A stretch of 57,165 nucleotides of DNA from Hyphomicrobiales bacterium (GCA_900473685.1 UCNE01000004.1:1-57165); one strand, 5' to 3'; shown: positions 36,122 to 45,520, numbered from the stretch's first letter. Notes: generated by a model from the sequence alone, not told the origin. Program-made: numbers and translations.

Positions 36122-37366
36122 TCAGGCGTTTCCAACGACGCAGTTACGGCCCATGCGCTTGGCTTCGTACAGCCGCATGTCGGCCTTCGCCAGCAGATCC
36201 CGCGTCGTCGTTCCATCGACTGGGGTTGAGGCAATACCGATGCTGACGGTAACCGCAGATTTGTCCGGTGTCATCACGCCCATCAGGACGCGCTGCCGCA
36301 ACTGTTCGACCCGTGACAAGGCGCTGCCATGATCAAGGCCGTCACACAGGATGACGAACTCCTCTCCACCGTAGCGGAAAAGATGATCGCTCGGGCGCAG
36401 GCCCGCCTGGATGGCGTCGGTGATCGATTTCAACACCCGGTCGCCTTCGAGATGGCCGAAGCGATCGTTGATGCTCTTGAAATGATCGGCATCAATCATA
36501 ATCAGACTGATGACGCTGCCCGACGCAACCGCGTGGCGGATCAATCGCGGCGCTTCAAACTCGAAACGGCTGCGGTTCAGCGCGCCGGTCAGCATGTCGC
36601 GTCCCGATTTCGATAGCAGATCCTCATAACGCTCCCGGAATGTCAGCGTGTTGAAGATGTCGCCGATCGGTTGCCGCAGCACGGCAAGCACCGAATGGCT
36701 GGAAAAATGCAGATAGGCACCGAGAATGAGGGAATAGACGACCGCCGCCCCCATCTTGGCAATCCAGCCGCCCCAGAACACTTCTGCCGGTGCATCATTG
36801 AGCGCATGCAGCGCGAGATAGAACCCGGCCTGGTCGAAAGTGAGGACCACGACGCCGCAGATGAGGAACCGCAAGGTCAGCATTCCCCGCATCCAGCGGC
36901 CGATCCGCTCGTAGAGCAGGATGATCAGCAGCGAATCGAGATAGAGCAGCAGCGTTCCCCACAGCATCAGCCAGCCCATCTCATCGATGAAGGCGAGATC
37001 GGCACTGCGGTTGGGAACGGCCGAAACGGTCTGGTGCATCTGCAAGAGCAGGCTCAGCGCGACGGTGAGAAAATTACCCGCCAGAAGGCCATAGATCGGC
37101 TGGCGCACTGTTGCCGCATCCTCCTTCACGTAGAGAAGGAGGATCATCATCAGCTTGCCGGCAAACAGCACGGCTGAACCCGGCGAGATTACCCCAAACG
37201 GCAATTGCACGTAGAATACGGCAGCAAGATAGGTTTCGATGAAATGCAGGACACCAAGGGCTGCGATGAAGACGCCAAGACCCAGCCGATGGCGCAAATG
37301 CAGCAGCGTGACCATGACTGCGACGTAGACAAGGCCTTCGCAGAAAAACAGCACTACATTGGTCAT
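36122..37366 (-). CDS. Membrane diguanylate cyclase (GGDEF)
   Basis: A 414-residue inner-membrane enzyme making cyclic di-GMP from GTP. About seven hydrophobic spans fill the first 230 residues, with no recognisable sensor domain beyond them. The GGDEF domain is intact: DADHFKSINDRFGHLEGD, active site RYGGEEFVIL, and the inhibitory I-site RPSD five residues before it. Product inhibition is therefore likely. No phosphodiesterase domain. The gene is alone, its 3' end facing the Lrp gene. Confidence 0.94.
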   Translation of the reverse strand: MTNVVLFFCEGLVYVAVMVTLLHLRHRLGLGVFIAALGVLHFIETYLAAVFYVQLPFGVISPGSAVLFAGKLMMILLLYVKEDAATVRQPIYGLLAGNFLTVALSLLLQMHQTVSAVPNRSADLAFIDEMGWLMLWGTLLLYLDSLLIILLYERIGRWMRGMLTLRFLICGVVVLTFDQAGFYLALHALNDAPAEVFWGGWIAKMGAAVVYSLILGAYLHFSSHSVLAVLRQPIGDIFNTLTFRERYEDLLSKSGRDMLTGALNRSRFEFEAPRLIRHAVASGSVISLIMIDADHFKSINDRFGHLEGDRVLKSITDAIQAGLRPSDHLFRYGGEEFVILCDGLDHGSALSRVEQLRQRVLMGVMTPDKSAVTVSIGIASTPVDGTTTRDLLAKADMRLYEAKRMGRNCVVGNA

Positions 37367-37551
37367 CGCCGGATATTCACTCAGATTTCACTGTGCGAAT
37401 CTATAAGCGTCAAATTTAAAGAAACGTTTAGGGTTGTCGTCGGCGATCACCAAGCCGGTGGCCCTACTTAAAAATCGAGTTTTTCCGTCGGCTCACAGGG
37501 TTATCATCTGCCGATGGCAGTTCAAACTTCAACAGTTTCGAATGTCCGGAA

Positions 37552-37869
37552 TTAGACCTGCCGCGAGGCAATATCGTCGGCAAACAGCGACGGGCCGTGC
37601 TGGTCGATGATCTGATGCGCCTTGCGCAACGTGGCGTCAATCACATCCTGTTCCGACGTGAAAACGTCGGCGCGGATGAAGGTGCGAACGCGGATGACCC
37701 CTTCGACATCCTTTTCAACCGAACCGGCCAGCCTGAACTGGGATCCTTCGCGGATTGGTGTGGCGCGGATCAGACAGTCGCCATAAGTCTCCGTCTTGCC
37801 GGAAGACGCAGCCGTTTCGGTGCTGGAGCCATTGGAAAAGCCGAACAATTTTGACAGAAAAGAAGCCAT
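37552..37869 (-). CDS. HlyU family protein
   Basis: A 105-residue protein matching HlyU-like proteins of Rhizobiales: MASFLSKLFGF at the start, then YGDCLIRATPIREGSQFRLA and FIRADVFTSEQDVIDATLRK. The Vibrio namesake is a winged-helix regulator of haemolysin; rhizobial members are small and their role is not established. The first residues could form an amphipathic helix. Monocistronic. Confidence 0.78.
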   Translation of the reverse strand: MASFLSKLFGFSNGSSTETAASSGKTETYGDCLIRATPIREGSQFRLAGSVEKDVEGVIRVRTFIRADVFTSEQDVIDATLRKAHQIIDQHGPSLFADDIASRQV

Positions 37870-37978
37870 GCAAAAGACTTAACTCATGGCAAACAGAGCT
37901 GTCAAAGGCTAAGTTCTTCCTTCCGCAATCGGCGCGCGGGTATGAGGAAAATGGGATGACAAAGGCGTTGCTGCAATC

Positions 37979-38884
37979 GTGACCTCGGTTTTTCCGGCCA
38001 TCGGATCGATCGATGGTATCGAATCCTATCTTGATGCCAGGGAATCGGCCTTCCCCGATATCAGGCCGGGTTTGGCCAAGCAGGTCGCATGGGCCGATCC
38101 CGCCAAAAAACGCCGGACTGCGTTAGCCATCGTCTACATCCACGGATTTTCCGCATCCAAAGGGGAGGTTCGGCCCCTGCCCGATCTGGTGGCGCGGGCG
38201 CTCGGTGCCAACCTGTTTTACACGCGGCTCGCCGGACATGGCCGCAGCAATGATGCGATGGCCGAAGCCTCGGTGGCAGAGTGGCAGGACGACCTGCACG
38301 AAGCGCTTGATATAGCGGCGCTGCTTGGTGAGAGAACGCTGATCATCGCAACATCGACCGGTGCAACGCTCGCCACCTGGGGGCTTTCGCGGCCGGAATG
38401 GGCCGCGCGGGTCGATGGTGCCGTTCTGCTGTCACCAAATTTCAGGATCAGGGGACGCGGCGCGTTTCTCCTGACCGCACCGCTTGCCCGCCTCAGCGCA
38501 CGGCTCATCCTTGGCGGCCGCCGATCCTTCGTTCCACAGAACGCGCTTCACGCCACCTCCTGGACCACGGAATACCCGGTCAGCGCGTTGCTGCCGGTCG
38601 CATCGCTGGTCGCAGAAACCCGGGCTTTGCCCTTTGAATCGATACCGACCCCAACGCTGATCATCCAATCTCCGGCAGATCAGGTTGTCGATGCGCGGCA
38701 AACATCTGCTGTCGCCGCACGCTGGGGCGGACCGGCCACCATGATCGACCCCGGCGATATCGGCGATCCCTACAGCCATATAGTCGCGGGCGATGCCCTT
38801 TCGCCGAACACGACAGACCGGCTCGCGAAAGGCATCATGGATTGGTTTAAATCAATCCATCAACACTCAGATATAAATACATAA
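37979..38884 (+). CDS. Alpha/beta hydrolase
   Basis: A 301-residue alpha/beta-hydrolase-fold protein. VYIHGFSASKGEVRPLPD contains the oxyanion HG, the nucleophile elbow is IATSTGATLATW (S in TSTGA, first glycine replaced by T/A), and the acid and histidine fit SPADQVVDARQ and DPYSHIV. No signal peptide. The start is GTG, overlapping in another frame a short ATG ORF. Its stop lies 2 nt from the ilvA stop. Likely a carboxylesterase or lipase-like enzyme; substrate unknown. Confidence 0.85.
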   Translation: MTSVFPAIGSIDGIESYLDARESAFPDIRPGLAKQVAWADPAKKRRTALAIVYIHGFSASKGEVRPLPDLVARALGANLFYTRLAGHGRSNDAMAEASVAEWQDDLHEALDIAALLGERTLIIATSTGATLATWGLSRPEWAARVDGAVLLSPNFRIRGRGAFLLTAPLARLSARLILGGRRSFVPQNALHATSWTTEYPVSALLPVASLVAETRALPFESIPTPTLIIQSPADQVVDARQTSAVAARWGGPATMIDPGDIGDPYSHIVAGDALSPNTTDRLAKGIMDWFKSIHQHSDINT

Positions 38885-38886
38885 TA

Positions 38887-40134
38887 TCATATCACGAGAT
38901 TGGCCAATATCTCGTTGTTGGTGATATCCTGATAATGTAGTCCGGCGCCGTCGAAGGCTGCCTTCAACCGCGGAAAATTCTCCGGATGTTTGGTTTCGAT
39001 GCCGATCAGGATCGAGCCGAAATTGCGCGCTGATTTCTTCAGGTATTCGAACCGGGCGATATCGTCCTCCTCGCCGAGCAGGCCGAGAAAGTCTTTCAAC
39101 GCGCCTGGGCGCTGCGGCATCCGCAGGATGAAGTATTTTTTCAGGCCCGCATGCCGCATGGCGCGTTCCTTGACGTCAGGCAACCGCTCGAAATCGAAAT
39201 TACCGCCGGAAACGACCGCGACGATGGTCTTTCCTTCAAGGGCATCGCGGCCCAGCGTTTCCAGCGCGGTGATCGACAAGGCGCCCGCCGGTTCGAGCAC
39301 GACACCTTCGACATTGAGCATGTCGGTAATCGTCACGCAGATCGCGTTTTCCGCCAGAAGCAGAACCTGATCGGTAGAAAAATGCTGGAGCGCTGCGAAG
39401 TTGAGATCGCCGATCCGGCCGACGGCGGCACCATCGACAAAGTTGTCGACCTGATCAAGCGTTACCACCGCGCCTGTCTGGAGGCTGCGGCTCAGGCTCG
39501 GCGCCCCCTCCGGCTCGCAGAAAATGAACGCTTCGGGCCGAACGGTATCTTTCAGATAGCCGGTCATTCCGGCGGAAAGCCCACCACCCCCGACCGGCAT
39601 GATCACCAGATCGGGAACGGTGCCTTCCGGCAATTGCTCGACAATCTCCGCCGCCACGGTCGCCTGGCCTTCGATGATGTCGGCATGGTCGAAAGGCGGC
39701 ACCATGACGCCGTCGATCTGCTCCACATGGTCACGCGCGGCCTGATAGCACTGATCGAAGAAGTCGCCGACCAGTTTGATGGTGATGAACTCGCCGCCGA
39801 ATATCCGTGTCTTGTCGATCTTCTGCTGCGGGGTCGTGACCGGCATGAAGACGACGCCCGGCACGCCAAAATAGCGGCAGACGAAGGCGAACCCTTGCGC
39901 GTGATTTCCGGCGGATGCGCAGACAAAGGTCTTGCCCGTTCCTCCGGCCGCGATCACCTTGCGGAAAAAGTTGAAGGCGCCTCTGATCTTGTAGGATCGC
40001 ACGGGCGAAAGGTCTTCGCGCTTCAGATAGATCGTCGCGCCGTAGCGTGCGCTCAGGTGCTCGTTGAGCTGCAGCGGCGTTGCCGGGAACAACGCGCGCA
40101 AAGCCTCGACGGCATTATCAACGTCCTGCTTCAT
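38887..40134 (-). CDS. ilvA: Threonine ammonia-lyase (threonine deaminase)
   Basis: A 415-residue PLP enzyme converting threonine to 2-oxobutyrate, first step of isoleucine synthesis. The PLP lysine is in SYKIRGAFNF, the phosphate loop is VGGGGLSAG, and SAGNHAQG binds the substrate. A single ACT-like C-terminal domain (FILRMPQRPGALKDFLGLLG) is present. The start at 40134 follows an upstream frame that has no ribosome site. Length fits the short biosynthetic/catabolic class with one ACT-like domain. Confidence 0.93.
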   Translation of the reverse strand: MKQDVDNAVEALRALFPATPLQLNEHLSARYGATIYLKREDLSPVRSYKIRGAFNFFRKVIAAGGTGKTFVCASAGNHAQGFAFVCRYFGVPGVVFMPVTTPQQKIDKTRIFGGEFITIKLVGDFFDQCYQAARDHVEQIDGVMVPPFDHADIIEGQATVAAEIVEQLPEGTVPDLVIMPVGGGGLSAGMTGYLKDTVRPEAFIFCEPEGAPSLSRSLQTGAVVTLDQVDNFVDGAAVGRIGDLNFAALQHFSTDQVLLLAENAICVTITDMLNVEGVVLEPAGALSITALETLGRDALEGKTIVAVVSGGNFDFERLPDVKERAMRHAGLKKYFILRMPQRPGALKDFLGLLGEEDDIARFEYLKKSARNFGSILIGIETKHPENFPRLKAAFDGAGLHYQDITNNEILANLVI

Positions 40135-40315
40135 GGAATGCGATCTTTCGTTCTGGTTCGTATCGCTGTGCCTATGCCACATCATCGCTGGCGAAACCAC
40201 AGTTATCCGTCAATAAGTGGAGTATTAAAATCATCTTTATTGGACCGTGAGCCTGCCTTGACTCCCGCCGGCAAATCCAGAACATCCACATCGGCGCAGG
40301 ATCGGGGGAGAGACA

Positions 40316-40930
40316 ATGCACACCAGCAAGCGAAGAAGCGGTCTGACGGGCACAATCAGTGTGATTCCAGTCCTATTGATGCTGGCTGGGCCTGCCTTCG
40401 CCGGGCCACTTACAGACGCGGCAACCAAAGCCGAGGCGCTGGCAACCTCCGGTGATACGCTGGGTGCCCACGATATCATGCGCTCGGCCATCAGCGCATT
40501 TTCGGCGACATTGCCCTTCTCCGTCGGCAAGGCGGTGTTCGTTGCGGCTCCTCCCATCGGCTATGCGATGTACGAGCCAAAACAGCAGCCGGTGTTCAAG
40601 CCCGGTGAAGCCCTTGTCTCCTATGTTGAACCCATCGGCCTGACCTGGAAGCCCGCGGCAACCGCCGGCAAGATGCAGACGCATTTTACCGTTGATCTGG
40701 ATATTCTCAGTGCCTCGGGCGAAGTTCTGGCCAACCAGAAGGCTTTTGGCGATTTCACGTTCACCAGTTTCTTTCGCAACCAGGAAATCTACGCGACACT
40801 GACGACGGATGTCAGCGGTGCGGCGGCCGGCGATTATGTGCTGCGGTTTCATTTCAACGATCTGAACAGCGGCAAATCCGCAAGCGTCGATCAGAAATTT
40901 ACGATCGCCGCAGCGACATCAACCCCGTAA
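40316..40930 (+). CDS. Secreted hypothetical protein
   Basis: A 204-residue exported protein with a clear signal peptide (VIPVLLMLAGPAFA|GPL). The mature part is beta-rich and begins with a helical region, then GYAMYEPKQQPVFKPGEALV, FTVDLDILSASGEVLANQK and YVLRFHFNDLNSGKSASVDQ, which suggests an immunoglobulin-like fold. It is reminiscent of periplasmic proteins with a C-terminal beta sandwich. Family not recognised. Converges with the CinA-like gene, 4 nt apart. Confidence 0.75.
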   Translation: MHTSKRRSGLTGTISVIPVLLMLAGPAFAGPLTDAATKAEALATSGDTLGAHDIMRSAISAFSATLPFSVGKAVFVAAPPIGYAMYEPKQQPVFKPGEALVSYVEPIGLTWKPAATAGKMQTHFTVDLDILSASGEVLANQKAFGDFTFTSFFRNQEIYATLTTDVSGAAAGDYVLRFHFNDLNSGKSASVDQKFTIAAATSTP

Positions 40931-40934
40931 CCGT

Positions 40935-41690
40935 TCAGGCCTTGTTCTTCGAGGCCGCGATCGTGTCGATCATTGCCTTCACATCGGCTTCCGCCGCATC
41001 GAGCAAAGCCTCGTCGCGGGCACGGATCACCAGATCGGTCGAAAACGATTTTCCGTCGAATTTCGGATAGGACCCGATGCTGGTCAGGGGATGTGCCTTC
41101 TGCACCTCGCCGAGCGGCCCGCCGATATCACCTTCTCCAAAGGGAGAGCGCACGGTGCGCGACTTGACGATCGTGCCGCTTTCCAATTGCGGCAGGAGTG
41201 CGTCGAGCATTGCCTGGAAAACCTGCGGTACGCCGGCCATGACGTGAACATTGCCGATGATGAACCCCGGCGCCGTCGATACCGCGTTTGGAATATGCCG
41301 TGCTCTGCTCGGCATGCGCGCCATGCGCTGCCGCGCCTCGGTAAACTCCAGGCCGCGCCGCTCGTACATCGCCCCCAGCAACGTCATGGCGTCAGGGTCG
41401 TGAATGCACGCCACGCCGAACGCCCGTGACACCGCATCAGCGGTGATATCGTCATGGGTCGGACCGATCCCGCCCGACGTGAAGACATAGTCGTATTGCG
41501 CCCGCAACCCGTTGAGTGCGGAAACGATCGCCGCCTCATCGTCGGCGACGATGCGGACCTCCTTCAGATCGATACCAGCCAGCGTCAGGACATCGGCCAG
41601 ATGGCCGATATTCTTGTCCTTGGTCCGGCCGGAAAGCAATTCGTCGCCAATGGCGAGCATGGCGGCGGTGACGATTTTTTCGCTGGTCAT
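40935..41690 (-). CDS. CinA-like competence/damage-inducible protein, MoaB domain only
   Basis: A 251-residue protein of the molybdopterin-binding (MoaB/CinA N-terminal) type: MLAIGDELLSGRTKDKNIG at the start and TSGGIGPTHDDITADAVSRA in the middle are the signature. The C-terminal nicotinamide-nucleotide amidase domain of full CinA is absent, which is a common variant in alphaproteobacteria. The start at 41690 is preferred; the longer frame to 41843 lacks a site. Confidence 0.88.
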   Translation of the reverse strand: MTSEKIVTAAMLAIGDELLSGRTKDKNIGHLADVLTLAGIDLKEVRIVADDEAAIVSALNGLRAQYDYVFTSGGIGPTHDDITADAVSRAFGVACIHDPDAMTLLGAMYERRGLEFTEARQRMARMPSRARHIPNAVSTAPGFIIGNVHVMAGVPQVFQAMLDALLPQLESGTIVKSRTVRSPFGEGDIGGPLGEVQKAHPLTSIGSYPKFDGKSFSTDLVIRARDEALLDAAEADVKAMIDTIAASKNKA

Positions 41691-41854
41691 CGGAAGGTCC
41701 TGTGTAACGCTGGGATCGTTCAGTCGAAAAATCCGATTGTCTCTTATTCTCGAACGGTCTGTCGCCCGCTTCGCTTCTGACAACGGACAGGTAAACTGAT
41801 AAATCCTATATCCAGCGGCAATCAAGCGGAATTGCCAAGTCAAAGGAGAATACG

Positions 41855-42454
41855 ATGGCTAAGGTATTGGTGCTCTATTATTCGGCATACGGACATATCG
41901 AAACCATGGCCTATGCGGTGGCCGAAGGCGCCAAGTCCGCCGGTGCCGACGTCACCGTCAAGCGCGTGCCGGAACTCGTGCCGGCCGACGTTGCCAAAGC
42001 CTCCTATTTCAAGGTCGATCAGGCTGCCGAAATCGCAACGCCGGATGAACTGGCCAATTATGACGCAATCATCTTCGGCGCCGGCACGCGTTTCGGCACC
42101 GTCGCATCGCAGATGCGCAATTTTGTCGATCAGACCGGCGGTCTTTGGATGAAGGGCGCGCTTGTCGGCAAGGTCGGTTCGGTCTTCACATCTTCTGCGA
42201 CCCAGCACGGCGGTCAGGAATCCACCATTCTCGGCTTCATCCCGACGCTGATGCACCAGGGCATGGTTGTCGTTGGCCTGCCCTATGCCTTCCAGGGCCA
42301 GATGGGTCTGGAAGAGATCAAGGGCGGCTCACCCTATGGCGCATCGACGATCACCGGTGGCGATGGCTCCCGCCAGCCGTCGGAAATCGAACTGGAAGCC
42401 GCGCGCTACCAGGGCGCCCATGTTGCCAAGATCGCGGCAAAACTCTCGGCCTGA
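41855..42454 (+). CDS. wrbA: NAD(P)H:quinone oxidoreductase WrbA
   Basis: A 199-residue flavodoxin-fold FMN protein reducing quinones by two electrons. The FMN phosphate loop is [13 protein letters not shown], with [16 protein letters not shown] and [13 protein letters not shown] also matching WrbA. Length equals the family norm. AAAGGAGAA precedes the ATG, and a terminator follows 28 nt after the stop. Likely part of oxidative stress defence; monocistronic. Confidence 0.96.
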   Translation: MAKVLVLYYSAYGHIETMAYAVAEGAKSAGADVTVKRVPELVPADVAKASYFKVDQAAEIATPDELANYDAIIFGAGTRFGTVASQMRNFVDQTGGLWMKGALVGKVGSVFTSSATQHGGQESTILGFIPTLMHQGMVVVGLPYAFQGQMGLEEIKGGSPYGASTITGGDGSRQPSEIELEAARYQGAHVAKIAAKLSA

Positions 42455-42482
42455 GACCAGGCAGACCCATTAGACGGACAGC

Positions 42483-42509
42483 AAGGGCGATCGAAAGGTC
42501 GCCCTTTTT
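42483..42509 (+). terminator. Intrinsic terminator after wrbA
   Basis: Stem AAGGGCGA / TCGCCCTT with 8-nt loop followed by TTT; lies 28 nt past the wrbA stop. Confidence 0.85.
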
Positions 42510-42747
42510 GCGTTTATGCACCAAGGGTGGTGACACCAGCAGGAACCGAAAACCCCAAGCCGCCCACTTGTCCGCAGTAAAAGTGGAAAAACGCTGGGGT
42601 TTCGTGCTACCTTTCGCCGCCGCGATGCAAAGCGAGAGCGCGCAACGCGGGTTTGGCGATGGGAATGTTTGCCCCAATCGGCCGTTCCTGTCCGGTCACG
42701 TCGGCTCCATGAGATATTGGAATGCGGCGCACTCCAGGGAGTACGAA

Positions 42748-42990
42748 ATGACCAAGGTTGTATATGCAATTGTCGAGCATGACGGCGGATGGGCTTATAA
42801 ACTTTCCGGCGTGTTTTCCGAAGCTTTCCCGAACCGCGACATGGCGGTGGCGGCGGCCAAAGCCGCAGCAGCCGAACAGCAGGTCGGCGGCGACGATGAG
42901 GAGATCAGCTTTCAGGACCAAAGCGGTCAATGGCATTTCGAACACGCAGACGGCGGCGACCGGCCGGAAGCCATTGTCGAGGATCAATAG
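42748..42990 (+). CDS. Small DUF2188-like protein
   Basis: An 80-residue protein starting at an ATG with CCAGGGAG before it. It starts TKVVYAIVEHDGGWAYKLSG, then RDMAVAAAKAAAAEQQVGGD, the beta-beta-alpha layout of DUF2188 proteins, and ends acidic. The longer frame upstream is antisense to nothing but has no site. Function unknown. Confidence 0.7.
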   Translation: MTKVVYAIVEHDGGWAYKLSGVFSEAFPNRDMAVAAAKAAAAEQQVGGDDEEISFQDQSGQWHFEHADGGDRPEAIVEDQ

Positions 42991-43045
42991 GGCGGCGGCG
43001 CACGGGTTCCGCAGCAGTGGGCATCACGACACCAAAAACAGCAAT

Positions 43046-43071
43046 GCCCCTCTCCGGCGCCGAAGAGGGGC
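43046..43071. terminator. Hairpin after the DUF2188-like gene
   Basis: GCCCCTCT / AGAGGGGC around CGGCGCCG, 55 nt past the stop. Good stem but no T-run. Confidence 0.5.
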
Positions 43072-43292
43072 TTATGGTTTGGTGCTGAAAAACGCCGAGT
43101 TTCCCTCCCTCGGCACTGCTTGTTAAAGCGTCCTTGTGCCGGGGCATCAACTGAAACCGTTGGTTAACCTTCACAGGTAGGGTTAACCCCGGACGCGCCG
43201 TCAGAAGCGGCAGCCGGGCAGCGGTTTTGTCTTTCAGAGGTCGTCCGCCACCATTTCCGGTTTCGGCGGCCAGTTATCTGGGATTTTGCCCC

Positions 43293-43442
43293 TTATGCCG
43301 CCTTCGCGGTTCTTTCCTTCGGGGTCTGCCGGGCCTCTAAAATGGCCATGCAGATCAGATAGCTCAGCATCACATTCTGTTGAGCGTCGGCCAGCAATTT
43401 TGCGGCCTGTAGAAGATCCGTGACATGCGTTTTGTCCTGCAT
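43293..43442 (-). CDS. 49-residue microprotein, paralogue of the one at 14750-14899
   Basis: A 49-residue protein. I choose the ATG at 43442, preceded by a GAGG site 6 nt before it, since it gives exactly the same length as the paralogue at 14.8 kb; the open frame extends to a TTG at 43550 without a better site. The core DLLQAAKLLADAQ and MLSYLICMAILEAR matches the paralogue almost residue for residue; tails are variable and basic. Likely a helical hairpin, possibly a dimer or a partner-binding regulator. Function unknown. Confidence 0.7.
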   Translation of the reverse strand: MQDKTHVTDLLQAAKLLADAQQNVMLSYLICMAILEARQTPKERTAKAA

Positions 43443-43587
43443 CGGAAGCCTCATTTTTTCAACGATTGCGGTACTCATAGTAATATTCAACTGTTGTAAT
43501 TCAACTATAAGTTCTTGCTGATTAATGTCGTTAGTTGATTTTTTTGGCAATGCCTGCTACGTAGCGCTCAATTTAAAAGAGCGCCAA

Positions 43588-43848
43588 TCACCCCGGCGGC
43601 GCCGCGTTCAATAGGCCGGCCGACCTGAACCATTCATCGACACTGGCCTGTACGGCGGCTTTGGCATCATCCAGCGTTTCAGCCGACTGGAAATCGTATC
43701 GTATCGTTCCGTTGCAACCGGAAACCATCCATTTCCAATTTGTCTGGCCGTCATGCTGCAACACGTAGGCCAATTCCTGCTGGCCGAGCATGCCGGCGAA
43801 AGAGCGGTTGCGGATTGGTTTCCACGTCAATGGGATTTCTTGCAACAC
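43588..43848 (-). CDS. Small hypothetical protein
   Basis: An 86-residue protein with a GTG start (a TTG next codon is possible) and GAGGTG upstream. WKPIRNRSFAGMLGQQELAY and WKWMVSGCNGTIRYDFQSAE suggest a small beta-sheet, followed by a helix (LDDAKAAVQASVDEWF). I do not recognise the family. It lies directly upstream of the microprotein gene on the same strand (about 150 nt) and may be cotranscribed with it. Confidence 0.6.
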   Translation of the reverse strand: MLQEIPLTWKPIRNRSFAGMLGQQELAYVLQHDGQTNWKWMVSGCNGTIRYDFQSAETLDDAKAAVQASVDEWFRSAGLLNAAPPG

Positions 43849-44040
43849 GGCGGCTACACCTCAGATTCAATTCCAGAATCAAAATATAAGCCTGCAGCCC
43901 GTTGGACATAACCCTGTGGTTTGAGGGGTTTTTGCAAATCGCATATTATTGCTTAACGCGGACCCAAATCTGGCGTCGCGATCGTGTTTTGCCAAACAGC
44001 CTATTGACCTTGAAGCCCGAGTGTTTGAAAGGAAAAGCAG

Positions 44041-44125
44041 GCGGACGTGGCGAAACTGGTAGACGCAAGGGACTTAAAATCCTTCGGAGAGATCTGTACG
44101 GGTTCGACCCCCGTCGTCCGCACCA
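44041..44125 (+). tRNA. tRNA-Leu (UAA)
   Basis: An 85-nt class II tRNA with encoded CCA: acceptor GCGGACG pairs with CGTCCGC, the anticodon loop contains CTTAAAA (anticodon TAA), a variable arm follows, and the T-arm is GGGTTCGACCCCC. Everything to the right of it is minus-strand, island-like DNA, so its 3' end is a likely integration site. Confidence 0.97.
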
Positions 44126-44317
44126 ATTAAACGAAAATAACCTAACATTTTCAACGGTTTAAGCCTTTTCTAAGATGCCAATGTACGCAATAAATACACA
44201 ACACGCTTGCGTTTGTTTGTGCTAGTCAGGGCTGGTTAGTCGGCCGAGCCTTTAAAATGATGATCCTGCGCCTGAAGGCGTTTGCTTGAAACACTGCATC
44301 CTCGTTCGAAGAACCTT

Positions 44318-45256
44318 CTAAAGGTCCTCTTCCTCCTCTTCATCGTTGAAGGGGGAATCAAGACTGAAATAAGAGGCCCTCATTAGCGCAAGCCGATCCC
44401 CTGTCTCGCTAACATGCTCTTCGTAGAGCGCGTCAAGCTGGTCAAGGATCATCAGTTTCTTACTCTCTGAGCGAAGAGCAAGCATGTAATCCTGCTCTTC
44501 AGCGGGCTCGAACGGAAGTGCCTCCACCTCCTTAAGCAGGTTCGAATTCGGTCCGGTGGCCTTGTCGGACATGAAATAGGTGAGTAATTCCGCCTGAAGA
44601 ATATCCTCGTCAAGAAAGTCGAATCTCTTGAACGTGAAAATTTTTGAGGCTTTGGTGCCATACTCAATCTCGTATGTATACAGATTGAGGCGACGAGCCT
44701 CTTGGTAAATGATCTCGTAGACTGGGAGAGCTATCTTCGAGACAACTTTGCCGAAGAACTTTCTGATTTTGAGATCGTTTCTTGTGACGCCGAACATGGT
44801 TGTGACATCAATCTTGATTTGCAGGTGCTTCTCCAAAAAAGCAATGAGCTCATCACGTTCCTTGGCCGCTTCTGTAACTGAGGCCAAGCTATATCGACCG
44901 TACCGCCTGGATTTGTAGAAAGTCGCCAGCATGGCAATAAAGTCATGGTGGACTTTGCCGATCTTGATGGGGTGGCTGACCGTGAGACGGTGAAGCAGGT
45001 CCTGATGGCTGTGAGTTATCAGTTCCCTTTCGAACGCTCCCTGATCGGTGCTCTTGTCATGGTCGGATAAGATGAGCGCTATCTTGATGAGACGCTCGAC
45101 GCCCACCGCTACCGAATAGAGAACCTCAAAGGCGTCTTCCTCACGTGTGAAGGTCTCCATGAGATGGAAAGCATACAGTCCATCGTAAAGAAAGCGCCCG
45201 GCAATATCTAGCTCGGTGCCTAGATTGAAATTCTTCCAGAATTCCTCGACTCTCAT
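44318..45256 (-). CDS. HEPN-like protein, candidate toxin/effector of the adjacent NTPase
   Basis: A 312-residue all-helical protein. The start at 45256 has an excellent GGGGGAG site 4 nt before the ATG. The N-terminal part (FLYDGLYAFHLMETFTREED, then LYSVAVGVERLIKIALILSD) resembles HEPN-type helical domains, and an R-x4-H pattern like the HEPN RNase motif is seen at R90-H95 in HRLTVSHP. The C terminus is a run of acidic residues. No membrane span. It lies 264 nt downstream of the nuclease-NTPase gene in AT-richer DNA. HEPN RNases are frequent effectors in anti-phage systems; the assignment is by pattern only. Confidence 0.5.
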   Translation of the reverse strand: MRVEEFWKNFNLGTELDIAGRFLYDGLYAFHLMETFTREEDAFEVLYSVAVGVERLIKIALILSDHDKSTDQGAFERELITHSHQDLLHRLTVSHPIKIGKVHHDFIAMLATFYKSRRYGRYSLASVTEAAKERDELIAFLEKHLQIKIDVTTMFGVTRNDLKIRKFFGKVVSKIALPVYEIIYQEARRLNLYTYEIEYGTKASKIFTFKRFDFLDEDILQAELLTYFMSDKATGPNSNLLKEVEALPFEPAEEQDYMLALRSESKKLMILDQLDALYEEHVSETGDRLALMRASYFSLDSPFNDEEEEEDL

Positions 45257-45520
45257 TTGCTCCCCCATTTCGGACTGTCCATGGCCTCTCATGACCGCTT
45301 TAGGCGGAAAGCTGCCCCACCCTAGGATCAGGGGACAGGCTGGACAACCGATGAAACTTCAATACATTTTGACTGAGAGCTAGGAGAGCGAGCTTGGATG
45401 CTGACCACTAGGACAGAAACCGCCCGAGCCGGTAACAAGCTGGCAGCTGTGCAAGCTGTTAAAGGGTATAGAGACCTCTCGCGGCCCCGAACTCAGCGAA
45501 AAGTCGCTTCTTGAACGAGC
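45257..45520. other. Unexplained spacer between the two putative defence genes
   Basis: 264 nt with no open frame of note. It holds a small hairpin CCGC-TTTA-GGCGG near 45297 and repeated AGCTTG/CAGCT blocks around 45440. It could hold a promoter for the HEPN-like gene or a structured RNA. No homology was recognised. Confidence 0.35.

Noticed and set aside
39151..40455. A 434-codon plus-strand frame
   Set aside because: It is antisense to ilvA, which has complete PLP-enzyme motifs; high-GC codon use leaves the opposite strand open.
45257..45520. Retron or toxin-RNA signature between the defence genes
   Set aside because: No reverse transcriptase gene and no long inverted repeats of msr/msd type.
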